In this document: positions 26,402-35,278 of the stretch, piece by piece | Layout of the letters: each line of letters starts with the position of its first letter | Position numbering within the stretch: position 1 is the stretch's first letter | NCBI RefSeq assembly: GCF_900107695.1 | Contig: NZ_FNQP01000008.1 | Coordinates: 1-64,000 of the forward strand | DNA length: 64,000 nucleotides | Origin: Thiothrix caldifontis | GTDB lineage: Bacteria; Pseudomonadota; Gammaproteobacteria; Thiotrichales; Thiotrichaceae | Direction: 5' to 3' | Position numbers and translations under genes: made by a program | Notes under the pieces: model-generated | What the model was told of the DNA's origin: nothing | The model's database searches: none | Seen by the model: only the letters and a program-made list of their open reading frames with translations

Positions 26402-28063
26402 TCAACCCCACAAACGCGGCACAGCTTGTAACAGTTTTTTTGTATAAGCATCTTGGGGATTACCGCATACCTCAGCGGTAGTCCCTCGCTCCACAATTTG
26501 CCCCTTATACATCACCACGGTTTGATCACTCAAATATTCCACCACCCCGATATTGTGGGTAATGAATAACAATGTCAGGTTGTGTTCAGCACGAATTTTT
26601 AGCAGCAATTGCAGGATTTCTGCCTGTACCGACACATCCAGCGCACTGGTGATCTCATCACACACAATAAACGCTGGATTCAATACCAAAGCGCGAGCCA
26701 AACCGATGCGCTGACGTTGCCCCCCCGAAAACTCATGTGGGTAACGCCACAACGTGTCACGGGAAAGCTGCATATCCGCAAGAATCTTGGCTGCGTACTC
26801 AATGCGCTCCTCATGGTTAGCACACCTGCCGTGCGCTTTAAGCGGCTCAGTTAGCGTCGTTTCCACCAGCAGACGTGGGTTAAGGGATGATTGCGGGTCT
26901 TGAAAAGCAATCTGCATTTTCGGGCGTAACGGGCGTAGTTCCCGTGCTGAAAGCCCCGTTAACTCCTGCCCTTGAAGTTGAATACTGCCTGATGTCGGTT
27001 TTTCCAATTGCACAATAGCACGCCCCAAGGTGGTCTTACCGCAACCCGATTCGCCCACCAACGCCACAATTTGACCTTGAGGAATGTCTAGCGACACATC
27101 ATCGACCGCACGTACATGATCTACCGTGCGGCGTAAAATACCTTTTCTAATCGGAAACCAAACCTTGAGATTACGGATGGAGAGGAGAGCTGGTAGGTCG
27201 GACTTCAGTCCGACATCTTCTGTAAGCATTGTCGGACTGAAGTCCGACCTACGAGGCCGACACCGCGCCAAATTCTCCGGCACTGCTGCCAGCAATTGTT
27301 GGGTGTAAGCGTGTTGAGGTTGCCGCAATACCTGTGCAGTATTGCCGACCTCCACTAACTTGCCTTGCTGCATCACCCCGACTTGTTGCGCCATTTGTGC
27401 TACCACCCCAAAATCATGGGTGATAAATAAGGTGCTCATACCGGTATCGTCTTGCAGTTGGCGCATTAAACGCAAAATTTCTGCCTGTACCGTCACATCC
27501 AGTGCCGTGGTTGGTTCATCGGCAATCAATAATTCCGGCTCACAGGCCAAAGCCATTGCAATCATCACCCGTTGACGCTGCCCACCGGATAACTGGTGCG
27601 GATAATCACGGAAACGCTCCCGCGCTTTAGGAATTTGCACTTGCTCCAACGCCAGCATTGCCCGCTCCACCGCCTCGGCATCACTCATGGTCGGGTGATG
27701 CAATTGCAACGCTTCGGTAATCTGCTCCCCCACCGAAAATACCGGATTCAAAGACGTCATCGGCTCTTGGAAAATCATTGCAATTTGCGAACCGCGTATG
27801 CTCCTTAACGAGGCTTCCGGCAACGTCAGCATATCCTGTCCATTAAACAGAATTTCCCCACCGGGATGTGTGGCGATAGCCTGCGGCAACAAGCGGATCA
27901 CCGACAACGCCGAAATCGACTTACCACTGCCCGACTCCCCCACCAAGCAAAACGTTTCGCCCTTGGGGATACTGAAGCTCACATCATCGACCGCTTTCAC
28001 GGTACGCCCACCACTGCTCAAGTAGGTACGTAAATTTCTGACTTCAAGCAAAGGCTGCGTCAT
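26402..28063 (-). CDS. Peptide ABC importer, duplicated ATPase (YejF/DppDF-like)
   Basis: A 553-residue protein with two complete ABC ATPase domains fused head to tail, as in YejF. Domain 1: [43 protein letters not shown]. Domain 2: [46 protein letters not shown] (note I for the usual P after E). It energises uptake of oligopeptides with the permeases at 28060-30319. The linker between domains (about residues 270-292) contains the translated palindrome at 27193-27252 ([11 protein letters not shown]...[11 protein letters not shown]). The start overlaps the permease stop by four bases. Confidence 0.92.
   Translation of the reverse strand: MTQPLLEVRNLRTYLSSGGRTVKAVDDVSFSIPKGETFCLVGESGSGKSISALSVIRLLPQAIATHPGGEILFNGQDMLTLPEASLRSIRGSQIAMIFQEPMTSLNPVFSVGEQITEALQLHHPTMSDAEAVERAMLALEQVQIPKARERFRDYPHQLSGGQRQRVMIAMALACEPELLIADEPTTALDVTVQAEILRLMRQLQDDTGMSTLFITHDFGVVAQMAQQVGVMQQGKLVEVGNTAQVLRQPQHAYTQQLLAAVPENLARCRPRRSDFSPTMLTEDVGLKSDLPALLSIRNLKVWFPIRKGILRRTVDHVRAVDDVSLDIPQGQIVALVGESGCGKTTLGRAIVQLEKPTSGSIQLQGQELTGLSARELRPLRPKMQIAFQDPQSSLNPRLLVETTLTEPLKAHGRCANHEERIEYAAKILADMQLSRDTLWRYPHEFSGGQRQRIGLARALVLNPAFIVCDEITSALDVSVQAEILQLLLKIRAEHNLTLLFITHNIGVVEYLSDQTVVMYKGQIVERGTTAEVCGNPQDAYTKKLLQAVPRLWG
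27193..27252. repeat. GTAGGTCGGACTTCAGTCCGAC repeat inside the importer ATPase gene
   Basis: Outer arms GTAGGTCGGACTTCAGTCCGAC and GTCGGACTGAAGTCCGACCTAC are perfect inverted copies around a 16-base spacer. Each arm is itself palindromic (GTCGGACTTCAGTCCGAC). The element is translated in frame between the two ATPase domains. A shorter relative is at 51971-52015 in the TmcA gene. Confidence 0.85.
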
Positions 28064-29250
28064 GAACCAACCCCCGCATTACGTGACAGTTTCGGGTCAA
28101 TGGCATCGCGGAACGCTTCCCCAATCAGGTTATAAGCAAATACAGTCAGAAAAATAGCACCACCAGGAAATACCGCCATCCACCAATTAAAGGTAGAGGA
28201 TTTCACCGCCTGATCTAACATTTGCCCCCAAGACGGTTCCCCTACTAAACCCAGCCCCAAAAAGCTCAAGGTAGCTTCGGCCAAAATCGCCGAAGCTACA
28301 CCAAAACTGACTGCTACCAACAACGGGGCAACACCATTTGGCAACATATGGCGGAATAAAATCGACGACAACGGCAGGCCACTCGCCACGGCTGCTTGCA
28401 CATACTCCTGTTTGCGCAACTTGAGAAATTCAGCACGAATATAACGGGCATACCCCGACCAACTGGTCACACCGATGATAATCATCATCATGTACAAGCT
28501 ACGTCCGAAAAAAGCCACGAACGTCAGTAGCAAAAATAGCGTGGGAATCGCCTCAAAAATTTCCACCAAGCGCATCCCAATCATATCGACCACCCCGGAA
28601 AAATAACCCATCAGCCCCCCCAGAATCACCCCGATGACCATCGCGATACCCGTGGCAATCAAGCCAATACTCAGGGCAATACGTGAAGCGTGAATCATAC
28701 GACTGAAGACATCCGCACCATTTTCTTCCGTACCCATCAAGTGAAAACGCTCTGTTGCGGCTAACGGTGCTTCCAGACCATGCTCAGGGTAATCACGCAA
28801 ATAGTCCGTCGGTGCATAGGGAATCAGCGGCATAATGCGCCAGTCAACCTCGGTATAAGCAGGGGTACGAAATTCATCGTAGATTTTTACCGCAGGCGGC
28901 TTTACGAATGCATTCGCCATCACCGCAGCCACGAGTGTGCCTACCACAAACAACAACACCCGTTTAGCGCCACTTAACGGCAACCACACCAACACCAGTG
29001 CCAACACCAACATGACCAGTACCAGCACATCTTCTGCGGTCAGATACGCCAATACTGGCGCAGAAATCACGCCCGCTTTGCTCATCAATAAGGGCATGGA
29101 ATTTGCCAGAAAAGGCGCAAACACCCCCATGAAAACCAAGATCCCCACCCAAGCAAAGCCGAGTTTCACCCCAACACCTTGCCATGTTTTACGCCAGATA
29201 CGCCGTGAAAAGGAGTCGCGGCTAACCGTATGTGCCGTCATTTCAGTCAT
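28060..29250 (-). CDS. Peptide ABC importer permease (YejE/DppC-like)
   Basis: A protein of about 396 residues: a first membrane segment, then two further hydrophobic stretches (VLVLVMLVLALVLVWLPL and VLLFVVGTLVAAVMANAFV) not found in plain DppC, a periplasmic stretch, and the standard BPD permease core with the EAA motif (AAVASGLPLSSILFRHMLPNG). The start at 29250 overlaps the upstream permease stop (ATGACTGA); a longer form from 29292 is possible. YejE-type permeases have such an extended N-terminal half. Confidence 0.9.
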   Translation of the reverse strand: MTEMTAHTVSRDSFSRRIWRKTWQGVGVKLGFAWVGILVFMGVFAPFLANSMPLLMSKAGVISAPVLAYLTAEDVLVLVMLVLALVLVWLPLSGAKRVLLFVVGTLVAAVMANAFVKPPAVKIYDEFRTPAYTEVDWRIMPLIPYAPTDYLRDYPEHGLEAPLAATERFHLMGTEENGADVFSRMIHASRIALSIGLIATGIAMVIGVILGGLMGYFSGVVDMIGMRLVEIFEAIPTLFLLLTFVAFFGRSLYMMMIIIGVTSWSGYARYIRAEFLKLRKQEYVQAAVASGLPLSSILFRHMLPNGVAPLLVAVSFGVASAILAEATLSFLGLGLVGEPSWGQMLDQAVKSSTFNWWMAVFPGGAIFLTVFAYNLIGEAFRDAIDPKLSRNAGVGS

Positions 29251-30319
29251 ACGATACCCTCGGATCCACCAGTGTGTAACAAAAGTCCGCAATCAGATAA
29301 CCAATCAAGGTCAAGAAACCACTGATCCACGTAATCGAAAGCACCAATTCGCGATCACGGCCTTTCACTGCCTCGACTGCCAGTTGCCCCATGCCATTGA
29401 TACTGAAAATGTTTTCCACAATCAATGAACCCGCTAACAAGCTCGGCAGTAAACCCGCAGACACCGTAATCAGCGGCAGCAGGCTATTGCGAAACACATG
29501 TTTCCAGAGCACATCCTCCTCTGCCAACCCCTTAGCACGAGCCGTGCGAGCATAATCCGCTTGCAGATTCTCCAGCACCGACGTTCGGGTCAGTTTAGCC
29601 AACCCCGCAAAACCGGCGTAAGACAAACAAATCACGGGCAGCACCAAATGCCAAAGACGATCCAGCAAATACCCTGGCACAAACTCCCCGCCTAACAGGT
29701 GCGGCAGAAACGGCATATCCTGCGCGGCACGGCTGGAAATCCCCGCCGTTGGGAACCACTGAAAATATTGGGTATTCGCAAAGAAGCCTAGCAATAAGAC
29801 TCCCGCCAACATCGTCGGAATCGACCACAACGCTAACATCGACACACTGGACACCACATCAAAGCGCCCGCCCCTATCCGTTGCCGCTTTCACCCCCACC
29901 ACAATCGCAATCAAATAAATCAGCGGAATCGTCACCAGATTAAGCAGTAGCGTGATCGGAATTCGTTCAGCAAGAATGTCGCTAACCGGCCTGCCATACA
30001 TGAAGCTATTACCCAAATCCATCCCCTTAGTGAAGGAAAAGCCCGTGTAATCACCTTCCGCATCCTGTGTGAAACCGATAGGCGAAACGTTATTAAGCCA
30101 ACGTAGATACTGAAGCGGTGCGGGTTGATCAAGGCCATAACGCTGGTTGTAATAAGCCGTCAAGGCCGCTTTTTCCTGCGGATTCATATTTGCGCCCCCG
30201 ACCAGCGATTGCGCCGTAATGCCACCGGGGGAAAGTGCCATCACAGTAAAGACAACAAGGGTAATACCCAACAAGGTGGGAATCATCAAAAGCAAACGGC
30301 GCAGGAGGTAGTTTAGCAA
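29243..30319 (-). CDS. Peptide ABC importer permease (YejB/DppB-like)
   Basis: A 358-residue inner-membrane permease. It has the DppB N-terminus (LLRRLLLMIPTLLGITLVVF), a large periplasmic loop, five further membrane segments and an EAA loop (ARTARAKGLAEEDVLWKHVFRNSLLP). It forms a heterodimer channel with the product of 28060-29250. The gene for the substrate-binding protein lies further upstream at 31190, separated by an oppositely oriented regulator. Confidence 0.92.
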   Translation of the reverse strand: MLNYLLRRLLLMIPTLLGITLVVFTVMALSPGGITAQSLVGGANMNPQEKAALTAYYNQRYGLDQPAPLQYLRWLNNVSPIGFTQDAEGDYTGFSFTKGMDLGNSFMYGRPVSDILAERIPITLLLNLVTIPLIYLIAIVVGVKAATDRGGRFDVVSSVSMLALWSIPTMLAGVLLLGFFANTQYFQWFPTAGISSRAAQDMPFLPHLLGGEFVPGYLLDRLWHLVLPVICLSYAGFAGLAKLTRTSVLENLQADYARTARAKGLAEEDVLWKHVFRNSLLPLITVSAGLLPSLLAGSLIVENIFSINGMGQLAVEAVKGRDRELVLSITWISGFLTLIGYLIADFCYTLVDPRVSYD

Positions 30320-30503
30320 GTTATTCTATCCTGACTGGTGGTGGAGGACTCAGATTACACAACCTCTCTCAAGCCGTCTAGCTCAGCAGTGCACACTCAA
30401 CCACATTCTGCAATAATCAATCGCAATCTATAAAATATATTGAGCGCAAAAGTGCTATCCTTACCGTAGGATACACATTGTTAATTGGCGTTGATGTCGA
30501 AAA

Positions 30504-31193
30504 ATGAAAGTTACACACGCAAAACTACTGGCTCAAGTCCCCTTATTGACCGACTTACCCACAGAGCTACTGGAATCGTTAGCCAAATCCTGTCGTTTTG
30601 AACAGGTAAATAGAGGGCACGTTATTATTGAGCGCCATGACACAACACGGCGTTTCTTTTTCCTTTTAAGTGGGCAAGTACGAATGCTAGATCTTAATCG
30701 GCAAGGGCAAGAAATTGCACTGGCGATTTTAGATGCACCCACTCACTTTGGTGAGCTGGCAGTGATTGACAGTCTACCGCGATCAGCGAGTGTACAAGCG
30801 ACAACACGCTGTGAAGTCGCTTCAATTAGCCCGCAAGACGCAGAAAAACTCATCTATACCGTTCCACAAGTATCGCGCAAAATCATGCAAAACATGGCAA
30901 CGGTTATTCGCAACAACAATCTGCATCGCCAAGTATTGCAACAACAGAGTATTTCCAATCGCCTTGCTGCTTATCTATTGGGGCAGTTGCCAAAAGATAT
31001 TGACCCGAAAGAAACTGTCTGCATCCGTAATCTGCCGATTCAATACGATCTCTCTATCTTGCTGGGGACAACCCGTGAAAGTATTTCCCGCGCCCTAACT
31101 ACGCTAGTGGACGAAGGCTTAGTCACTAAAGATGGTAAGAATCTCTACTTAAACGATATTCCCGGCCTGTATCAGTTACTGGAAGAGGATTAA
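30504..31193 (+). CDS. Crp/Fnr family transcriptional regulator
   Basis: A 229-residue protein. N-terminal cyclic-nucleotide-binding-like domain (THFGELAVIDSLPRSASVQA retains the G-E and P-R-x-A positions of a phosphate-binding cassette), then a dimer helix and a winged helix-turn-helix (LSILLGTTRESISRALTTLVDEGLV). No N-terminal cysteine cluster, so not an oxygen-sensing Fnr. It overlaps the substrate-binding protein gene tail to tail by four bases and divides the importer genes, so it may control them (inference). Confidence 0.88.
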   Translation: MKVTHAKLLAQVPLLTDLPTELLESLAKSCRFEQVNRGHVIIERHDTTRRFFFLLSGQVRMLDLNRQGQEIALAILDAPTHFGELAVIDSLPRSASVQATTRCEVASISPQDAEKLIYTVPQVSRKIMQNMATVIRNNNLHRQVLQQQSISNRLAAYLLGQLPKDIDPKETVCIRNLPIQYDLSILLGTTRESISRALTTLVDEGLVTKDGKNLYLNDIPGLYQLLEED

Positions 31194-33046
31194 TATTTCT
31201 GCATTGCCGCTGGCACATAGTTCTCCACCGGCAAACTGCCCCTATTCAACCCCAGCTTAGTCATTTGTAAGTTTTGAATCCGCTTATCCACAAACGACAG
31301 CGACTGACGACGCATCAAAAACGTATAGGGCTGATCGTCTACCATAATACGCTCAGCTTGCTGCCATAGCGGCATTCGCTGTGTTTCATCGACCGTGGCA
31401 CGAGCCTGATCAATCAGCTTATCCAGCGCTGGACTTTTATAGCTGATACTATTATCCCCATCCGTTTTGGCTTGCGAACTGTGGAACATCTGAAAAATAT
31501 CCGTTTCAATCCCACTCGTCCAACCCAAGGTAATCGCGTCAAACTCTTTTTTGTTCAAAGACTCCAGCATCACCGGCCACTCTTGCGGGAACGGTTCCAT
31601 TTTTACACCCGCACGCGCATACAAATCTTTCAGCAACAACACCATGCGCTTGGTGTCTTCATTCGCCTCAAAATACGTGAGCTTGAACTCAAACAGCTTG
31701 CCTTGTGGATCTTCCAACACCCCATCACCGTTACGGTCTTCGTAACCCACCTCTTTCAACAAGGCTTGTGCTTTTTCTAAATTGAATTGCCAAGGCTGCA
31801 AACTGGGGTCATGTTGCTTACTGGTATTGCTGAACGGGCTAACGGCGGGTTCAGCATAACCAAGGAAAATATCCTGAATAATGCGCGGCACATCGGTTAA
31901 ATACGACATTGCCTGCCGCACCCGTTTATCTGCAAAGCGCGTCGGTTTGCCACCACGCTCCTGATTCCAGCCAATGTAGCTGTAACCCGCAACCGGCGGC
32001 ATGTACTCAAAGTTATGGCTCTTCCCCATAATTTGTGCATCATTTTTCAGATCAGCGTATTCATTGGGTCTTGCGCCATACGCATCAATCTCACCATTGC
32101 GATACGTGGTCAGACGAGCGCTGTCATTTTGAATAATTTTCCATAACACACGATTGAAAGATGGTTGCACATCACCCCAATAACGCTCATTGCGTACCAG
32201 CTCCACATTACCTTTGTCAGGTGTCCATGCTTTCGGGTCAAGTAAACGATAAGGCCCACTCCCTAACAACAAGCCTTTGGACTCGTTGAATTCCTGTGGC
32301 TTCTGTAAATAAGGCTCATAGAAATGTTTAGGTAAAATACTCAACGTACCTGCCAGGTCAAACGCCTCGAAATACGGTTCTTTGTAAATAAATACAACTT
32401 CGTATTTGCCATTTGCTTTCACTTCTTTGATTTTCTCTAGATAAGCACGTTGGCGCGGCGCTTGAATCGCCTCGGTCATAATGAAGTTAAAGCTGAACAC
32501 AATGTCGTCTGCGGTGAGTGGTACACCGTCGGAAAACGTGACGTCATCACGCATCTGGAAGGTAATTGTCAAACCATCGGGGCTGACCTGCCAACTTTTG
32601 GCAATCAAGCCTTCCCACTCCAACGTATCAGGGTTGCGCGTAACTAAACTTTCCAACACATAATTTTGTACTTCTGACGCATAAGCATCACTGGAAACCA
32701 GTGGCGTTAGCGTTTTGAGGTTCGTGCCAAACGCATCCACACTCCAATCGCCTTGCGCATAATCAGACTGTTGCGTCATCGCTTGGGCGCGTTGAAAGGC
32801 GGGGGAAACGCCGCTGTTATCGCTGGCATTCCCGGTTTGCTGGCGTACCGTACCACTGGCAAGTGCGGTGCGCAGTTCGCGTATATCTTTGGCTTGTTCC
32901 GCCAGCGTCGTCTGCACTTCCGCCAACTTTAACCATTGTCGATCAATCTGGTACATCGTCAACAGCAACAACACTATCACCAATGCAATCAGCAGAGACA
33001 ATAACCAACTCGACGTACTCGATCGCTTTTGCATACGCTTGTTCAT
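31190..33046 (-). CDS. Membrane-anchored peptide-binding protein (SBP family 5)
   Basis: A 618-residue extracellular solute-binding protein family 5 member (YejA/OppA type): LVTRNPDTLEWEGLIAKSW, FSDGVPLTADDIVFSFNFI, RNERYWGDVQPSFNRVLWKI. Instead of a cleavable signal it has an N-terminal membrane anchor (LLSLLIALVIVLLLLTMY) followed by a short coiled coil (residues about 35-60), so the binding protein is probably tethered to the inner membrane. It serves the importer at 26402-30319. Confidence 0.9.
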   Translation of the reverse strand: MNKRMQKRSSTSSWLLSLLIALVIVLLLLTMYQIDRQWLKLAEVQTTLAEQAKDIRELRTALASGTVRQQTGNASDNSGVSPAFQRAQAMTQQSDYAQGDWSVDAFGTNLKTLTPLVSSDAYASEVQNYVLESLVTRNPDTLEWEGLIAKSWQVSPDGLTITFQMRDDVTFSDGVPLTADDIVFSFNFIMTEAIQAPRQRAYLEKIKEVKANGKYEVVFIYKEPYFEAFDLAGTLSILPKHFYEPYLQKPQEFNESKGLLLGSGPYRLLDPKAWTPDKGNVELVRNERYWGDVQPSFNRVLWKIIQNDSARLTTYRNGEIDAYGARPNEYADLKNDAQIMGKSHNFEYMPPVAGYSYIGWNQERGGKPTRFADKRVRQAMSYLTDVPRIIQDIFLGYAEPAVSPFSNTSKQHDPSLQPWQFNLEKAQALLKEVGYEDRNGDGVLEDPQGKLFEFKLTYFEANEDTKRMVLLLKDLYARAGVKMEPFPQEWPVMLESLNKKEFDAITLGWTSGIETDIFQMFHSSQAKTDGDNSISYKSPALDKLIDQARATVDETQRMPLWQQAERIMVDDQPYTFLMRRQSLSFVDKRIQNLQMTKLGLNRGSLPVENYVPAAMQKY

Positions 33047-33099
33047 TTACTGCATAATTCAAGATTCTACAGCATAACACTAACGCAACAGGAGTTCAC

Positions 33100-33891
33100 A
33101 TGGGTTTTCTGACTGGCAAACGCGCTCTAATTACCGGGGTCGCAAGTGACCGTTCCATTGCCTACGGCATCGCCGAAGCCATGCACCGCGAAGGCGCGGA
33201 ACTGGCTTTCACCTACCAGAACGACAAACTGAAAGGCCGCGTGGAAAAGTACGCTGCCCAATTTGGCTCCAGCATCGTGATTCCCTGCGAAGTCGCTGAG
33301 GATGCCAGCATTGCAGCGGCTTTCCAGCAACTCGGTGAGCACTGGGATGGGCTGGATATTGTAGTGCACTCCATCGCATTTGCTCCCAAAGAACAACTGT
33401 CAGGCAGTATTGTGGATAACACCACACGCGAAGGCTCAAACATTGCGCACGACATCAGCGCTTACAGCTTCCTGGCAATGGCACGGTATGCAAAGCCACT
33501 GATGGCAGGGCGCAAGGGGTCGCTGTTGGCACTGAGCTATTTGGGTGCGGTCGCCGCCATTCCTAACTACAACGTCATGGGTATGGCAAAAGCCAGCCTA
33601 GAAGCGGGTGTACGTTTCATGGCTGCTGACTTAGGGCCACAAGGCATTCGTGTGAATGCGATTTCCGCAGGCCCCATTCGTACCCTAGCCGCTTCGGGCA
33701 TCGCCGGTTTCCGCAAAATGTTGGATCATTTCGAGAAATATGCCCCACTGCGCCGCAATGTGACGATTGAAGAAGTGGGTAATGCCGCAGCCTTCTTGTG
33801 TTCTGATTTGGCATCGGGAATTACCGGTGAAATTACCTACGTTGACGGTGGCTGGAATATCCTGGGCATGTCAGGTTTGGGCGAGGAGTAA
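33100..33891 (+). CDS. fabI: Enoyl-[acyl-carrier-protein] reductase FabI
   Basis: A 263-residue short-chain dehydrogenase-like enzyme that performs the last reduction of each fatty-acid elongation cycle with NADH. FabI signatures: [20 protein letters not shown] (cofactor site), HSIAFAP and the catalytic Tyr/Lys pair in [15 protein letters not shown] (the spacing of seven typical of FabI). The C-terminal [13 protein letters not shown] is also characteristic. CAACAGGAG precedes the ATG. A monocistronic gene. Confidence 0.95.
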   Translation: MGFLTGKRALITGVASDRSIAYGIAEAMHREGAELAFTYQNDKLKGRVEKYAAQFGSSIVIPCEVAEDASIAAAFQQLGEHWDGLDIVVHSIAFAPKEQLSGSIVDNTTREGSNIAHDISAYSFLAMARYAKPLMAGRKGSLLALSYLGAVAAIPNYNVMGMAKASLEAGVRFMAADLGPQGIRVNAISAGPIRTLAASGIAGFRKMLDHFEKYAPLRRNVTIEEVGNAAAFLCSDLASGITGEITYVDGGWNILGMSGLGEE

Positions 33892-33981
33892 ATTCCAAGG
33901 GGAACACGTGAACCCAAGGCTTCGTTTATTCGACCAATAACCTATACTTTGGTCAAATCGACAATTTTGGAGTGTTCCCCT

Positions 33982-35211
33982 ATGCCTGTAGTGTCTTATC
34001 GCAGTTTTTTGCGATCCACGTTGTTGTTATTGACGTGTAGCGTCTTGCTTACTGCTTGTGGTGGAGGAAGTAGCACCGCGCAGACCAACCTCGCAGACAA
34101 TGCCTCAAATGCAAGCAACACGATTGCTCTCCCGGCTATTCCCCCTCGCATCACCAATACACGTGGTGCATTACTTAACGGGGAACTCGTCAAAACCAAT
34201 ACCGTTCAAGACAGTACTGCGGCTGTCAGCAACCCTATCACCAAGACGCCCCCTCTCATCCCATTATATGATGTTAAACAATACCGCGTTACCTACCAAA
34301 CACTGGATGGCAGCAACAACCTCACCAACGCTTCCGGCGTGATTGCCGTACCACAAAAACCTGCTGGCGCTAAAAGCCCCTTGCTCAGCTTCCAACACGG
34401 CACGGTTTTCTTCGACAGAGAAGCCCCCAGTAATGACACCGCCGCCACCTCCCCCATGAATATCCTTGCTTCAATGGGTTATGTGGTGATTGCAGCAGAC
34501 TATATCGGCTATGGCGAATCACGCGGCAAAGAGCACCCCTACCTGCAAAAAGAACCCTCTGCGGCGGCTGTCACTGACTTTATTACAGCGACGAAACAAT
34601 GGCTTGCCGAACAACGCTTGCCCCTGAACGATCAACTGTTCCTCACTGGCTATTCCGAAGGTGGCTACGTAACGCTTGCCGCACAACAAGCACTGGAAGC
34701 AGCGGGTATCCCGATTACCGCCAGTGTTGCGGGTGCAGGGCCTTACGACCTCCAATACACACTCGATGAGTTACTGAGCACTAAAGCCTTGCTAGCAGCC
34801 GCTGGTGGTGCATTAGGTTTTAGCCGCCCTGCTCCTGCTGCTAAATACCCCGGTAAGATCGACGAAGCCACGGTAGATGTATTGCTGTATTTTCTGATCC
34901 CCAAAGAAAGCGACATTAAATTCAGTAAAACCTTTCTGCTTGACTGGATGGCAGATGATTACGACACCATGCGCCGCAACAGCCTTTACGACTGGCGAAC
35001 CACCACCCCAACTCGCCTAACACATGGGCGTGATGACGAAACGGTTCCCTATGGGAATTCAGAACGTGCCATTAGCGGAATGCGTGCTAAAAACACGCCC
35101 GACATAGCTTTAGAAGTATGCGCAGCCGTACCCGCTGATCACACCAACTGCATCAAACCTTACGCACAAGTCATGACCGAATACTTCAGCACCTTCGCAC
35201 GCGATTTATAG
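33982..35211 (+). CDS. Lipoprotein alpha/beta-hydrolase (secretory-lipase-like)
   Basis: A protein of about 409 residues. Signal peptide with lipobox LTAC followed by GGGSS, so a lipoprotein. The hydrolase domain contains GYSEGG (GxSxG nucleophile elbow) preceded by QLFLTG, an oxyanion region SFQHGTVFFDRE and the acid/His region (THGRDDETVPYG; VPADHTNC). It resembles secretory lipases and cutinase/feruloyl-esterase-like enzymes that accept bulky esters. The start at 33982 gives a proper signal; an upstream start at 33949 is less likely. Substrate unknown. Confidence 0.82.
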   Translation: MPVVSYRSFLRSTLLLLTCSVLLTACGGGSSTAQTNLADNASNASNTIALPAIPPRITNTRGALLNGELVKTNTVQDSTAAVSNPITKTPPLIPLYDVKQYRVTYQTLDGSNNLTNASGVIAVPQKPAGAKSPLLSFQHGTVFFDREAPSNDTAATSPMNILASMGYVVIAADYIGYGESRGKEHPYLQKEPSAAAVTDFITATKQWLAEQRLPLNDQLFLTGYSEGGYVTLAAQQALEAAGIPITASVAGAGPYDLQYTLDELLSTKALLAAAGGALGFSRPAPAAKYPGKIDEATVDVLLYFLIPKESDIKFSKTFLLDWMADDYDTMRRNSLYDWRTTTPTRLTHGRDDETVPYGNSERAISGMRAKNTPDIALEVCAAVPADHTNCIKPYAQVMTEYFSTFARDL

Positions 35212-35231
35212 AAATAAGGATTTATCTTAAC

Positions 35232-35261
35232 AGGAAACTGGCGCATAATGCCCGGTTTCCT
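35232..35261. terminator. Possible hairpin between hydrolase and deaD
   Basis: AGGAAAC (35232-35238) pairs with GTTTCCT (35255-35261) around GGCGCATAATGCC-like sequence. It may terminate the hydrolase transcript or form part of the deaD leader. Confidence 0.4.
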
Positions 35262-35278
35262 CCTCACTCTGAAACCCC

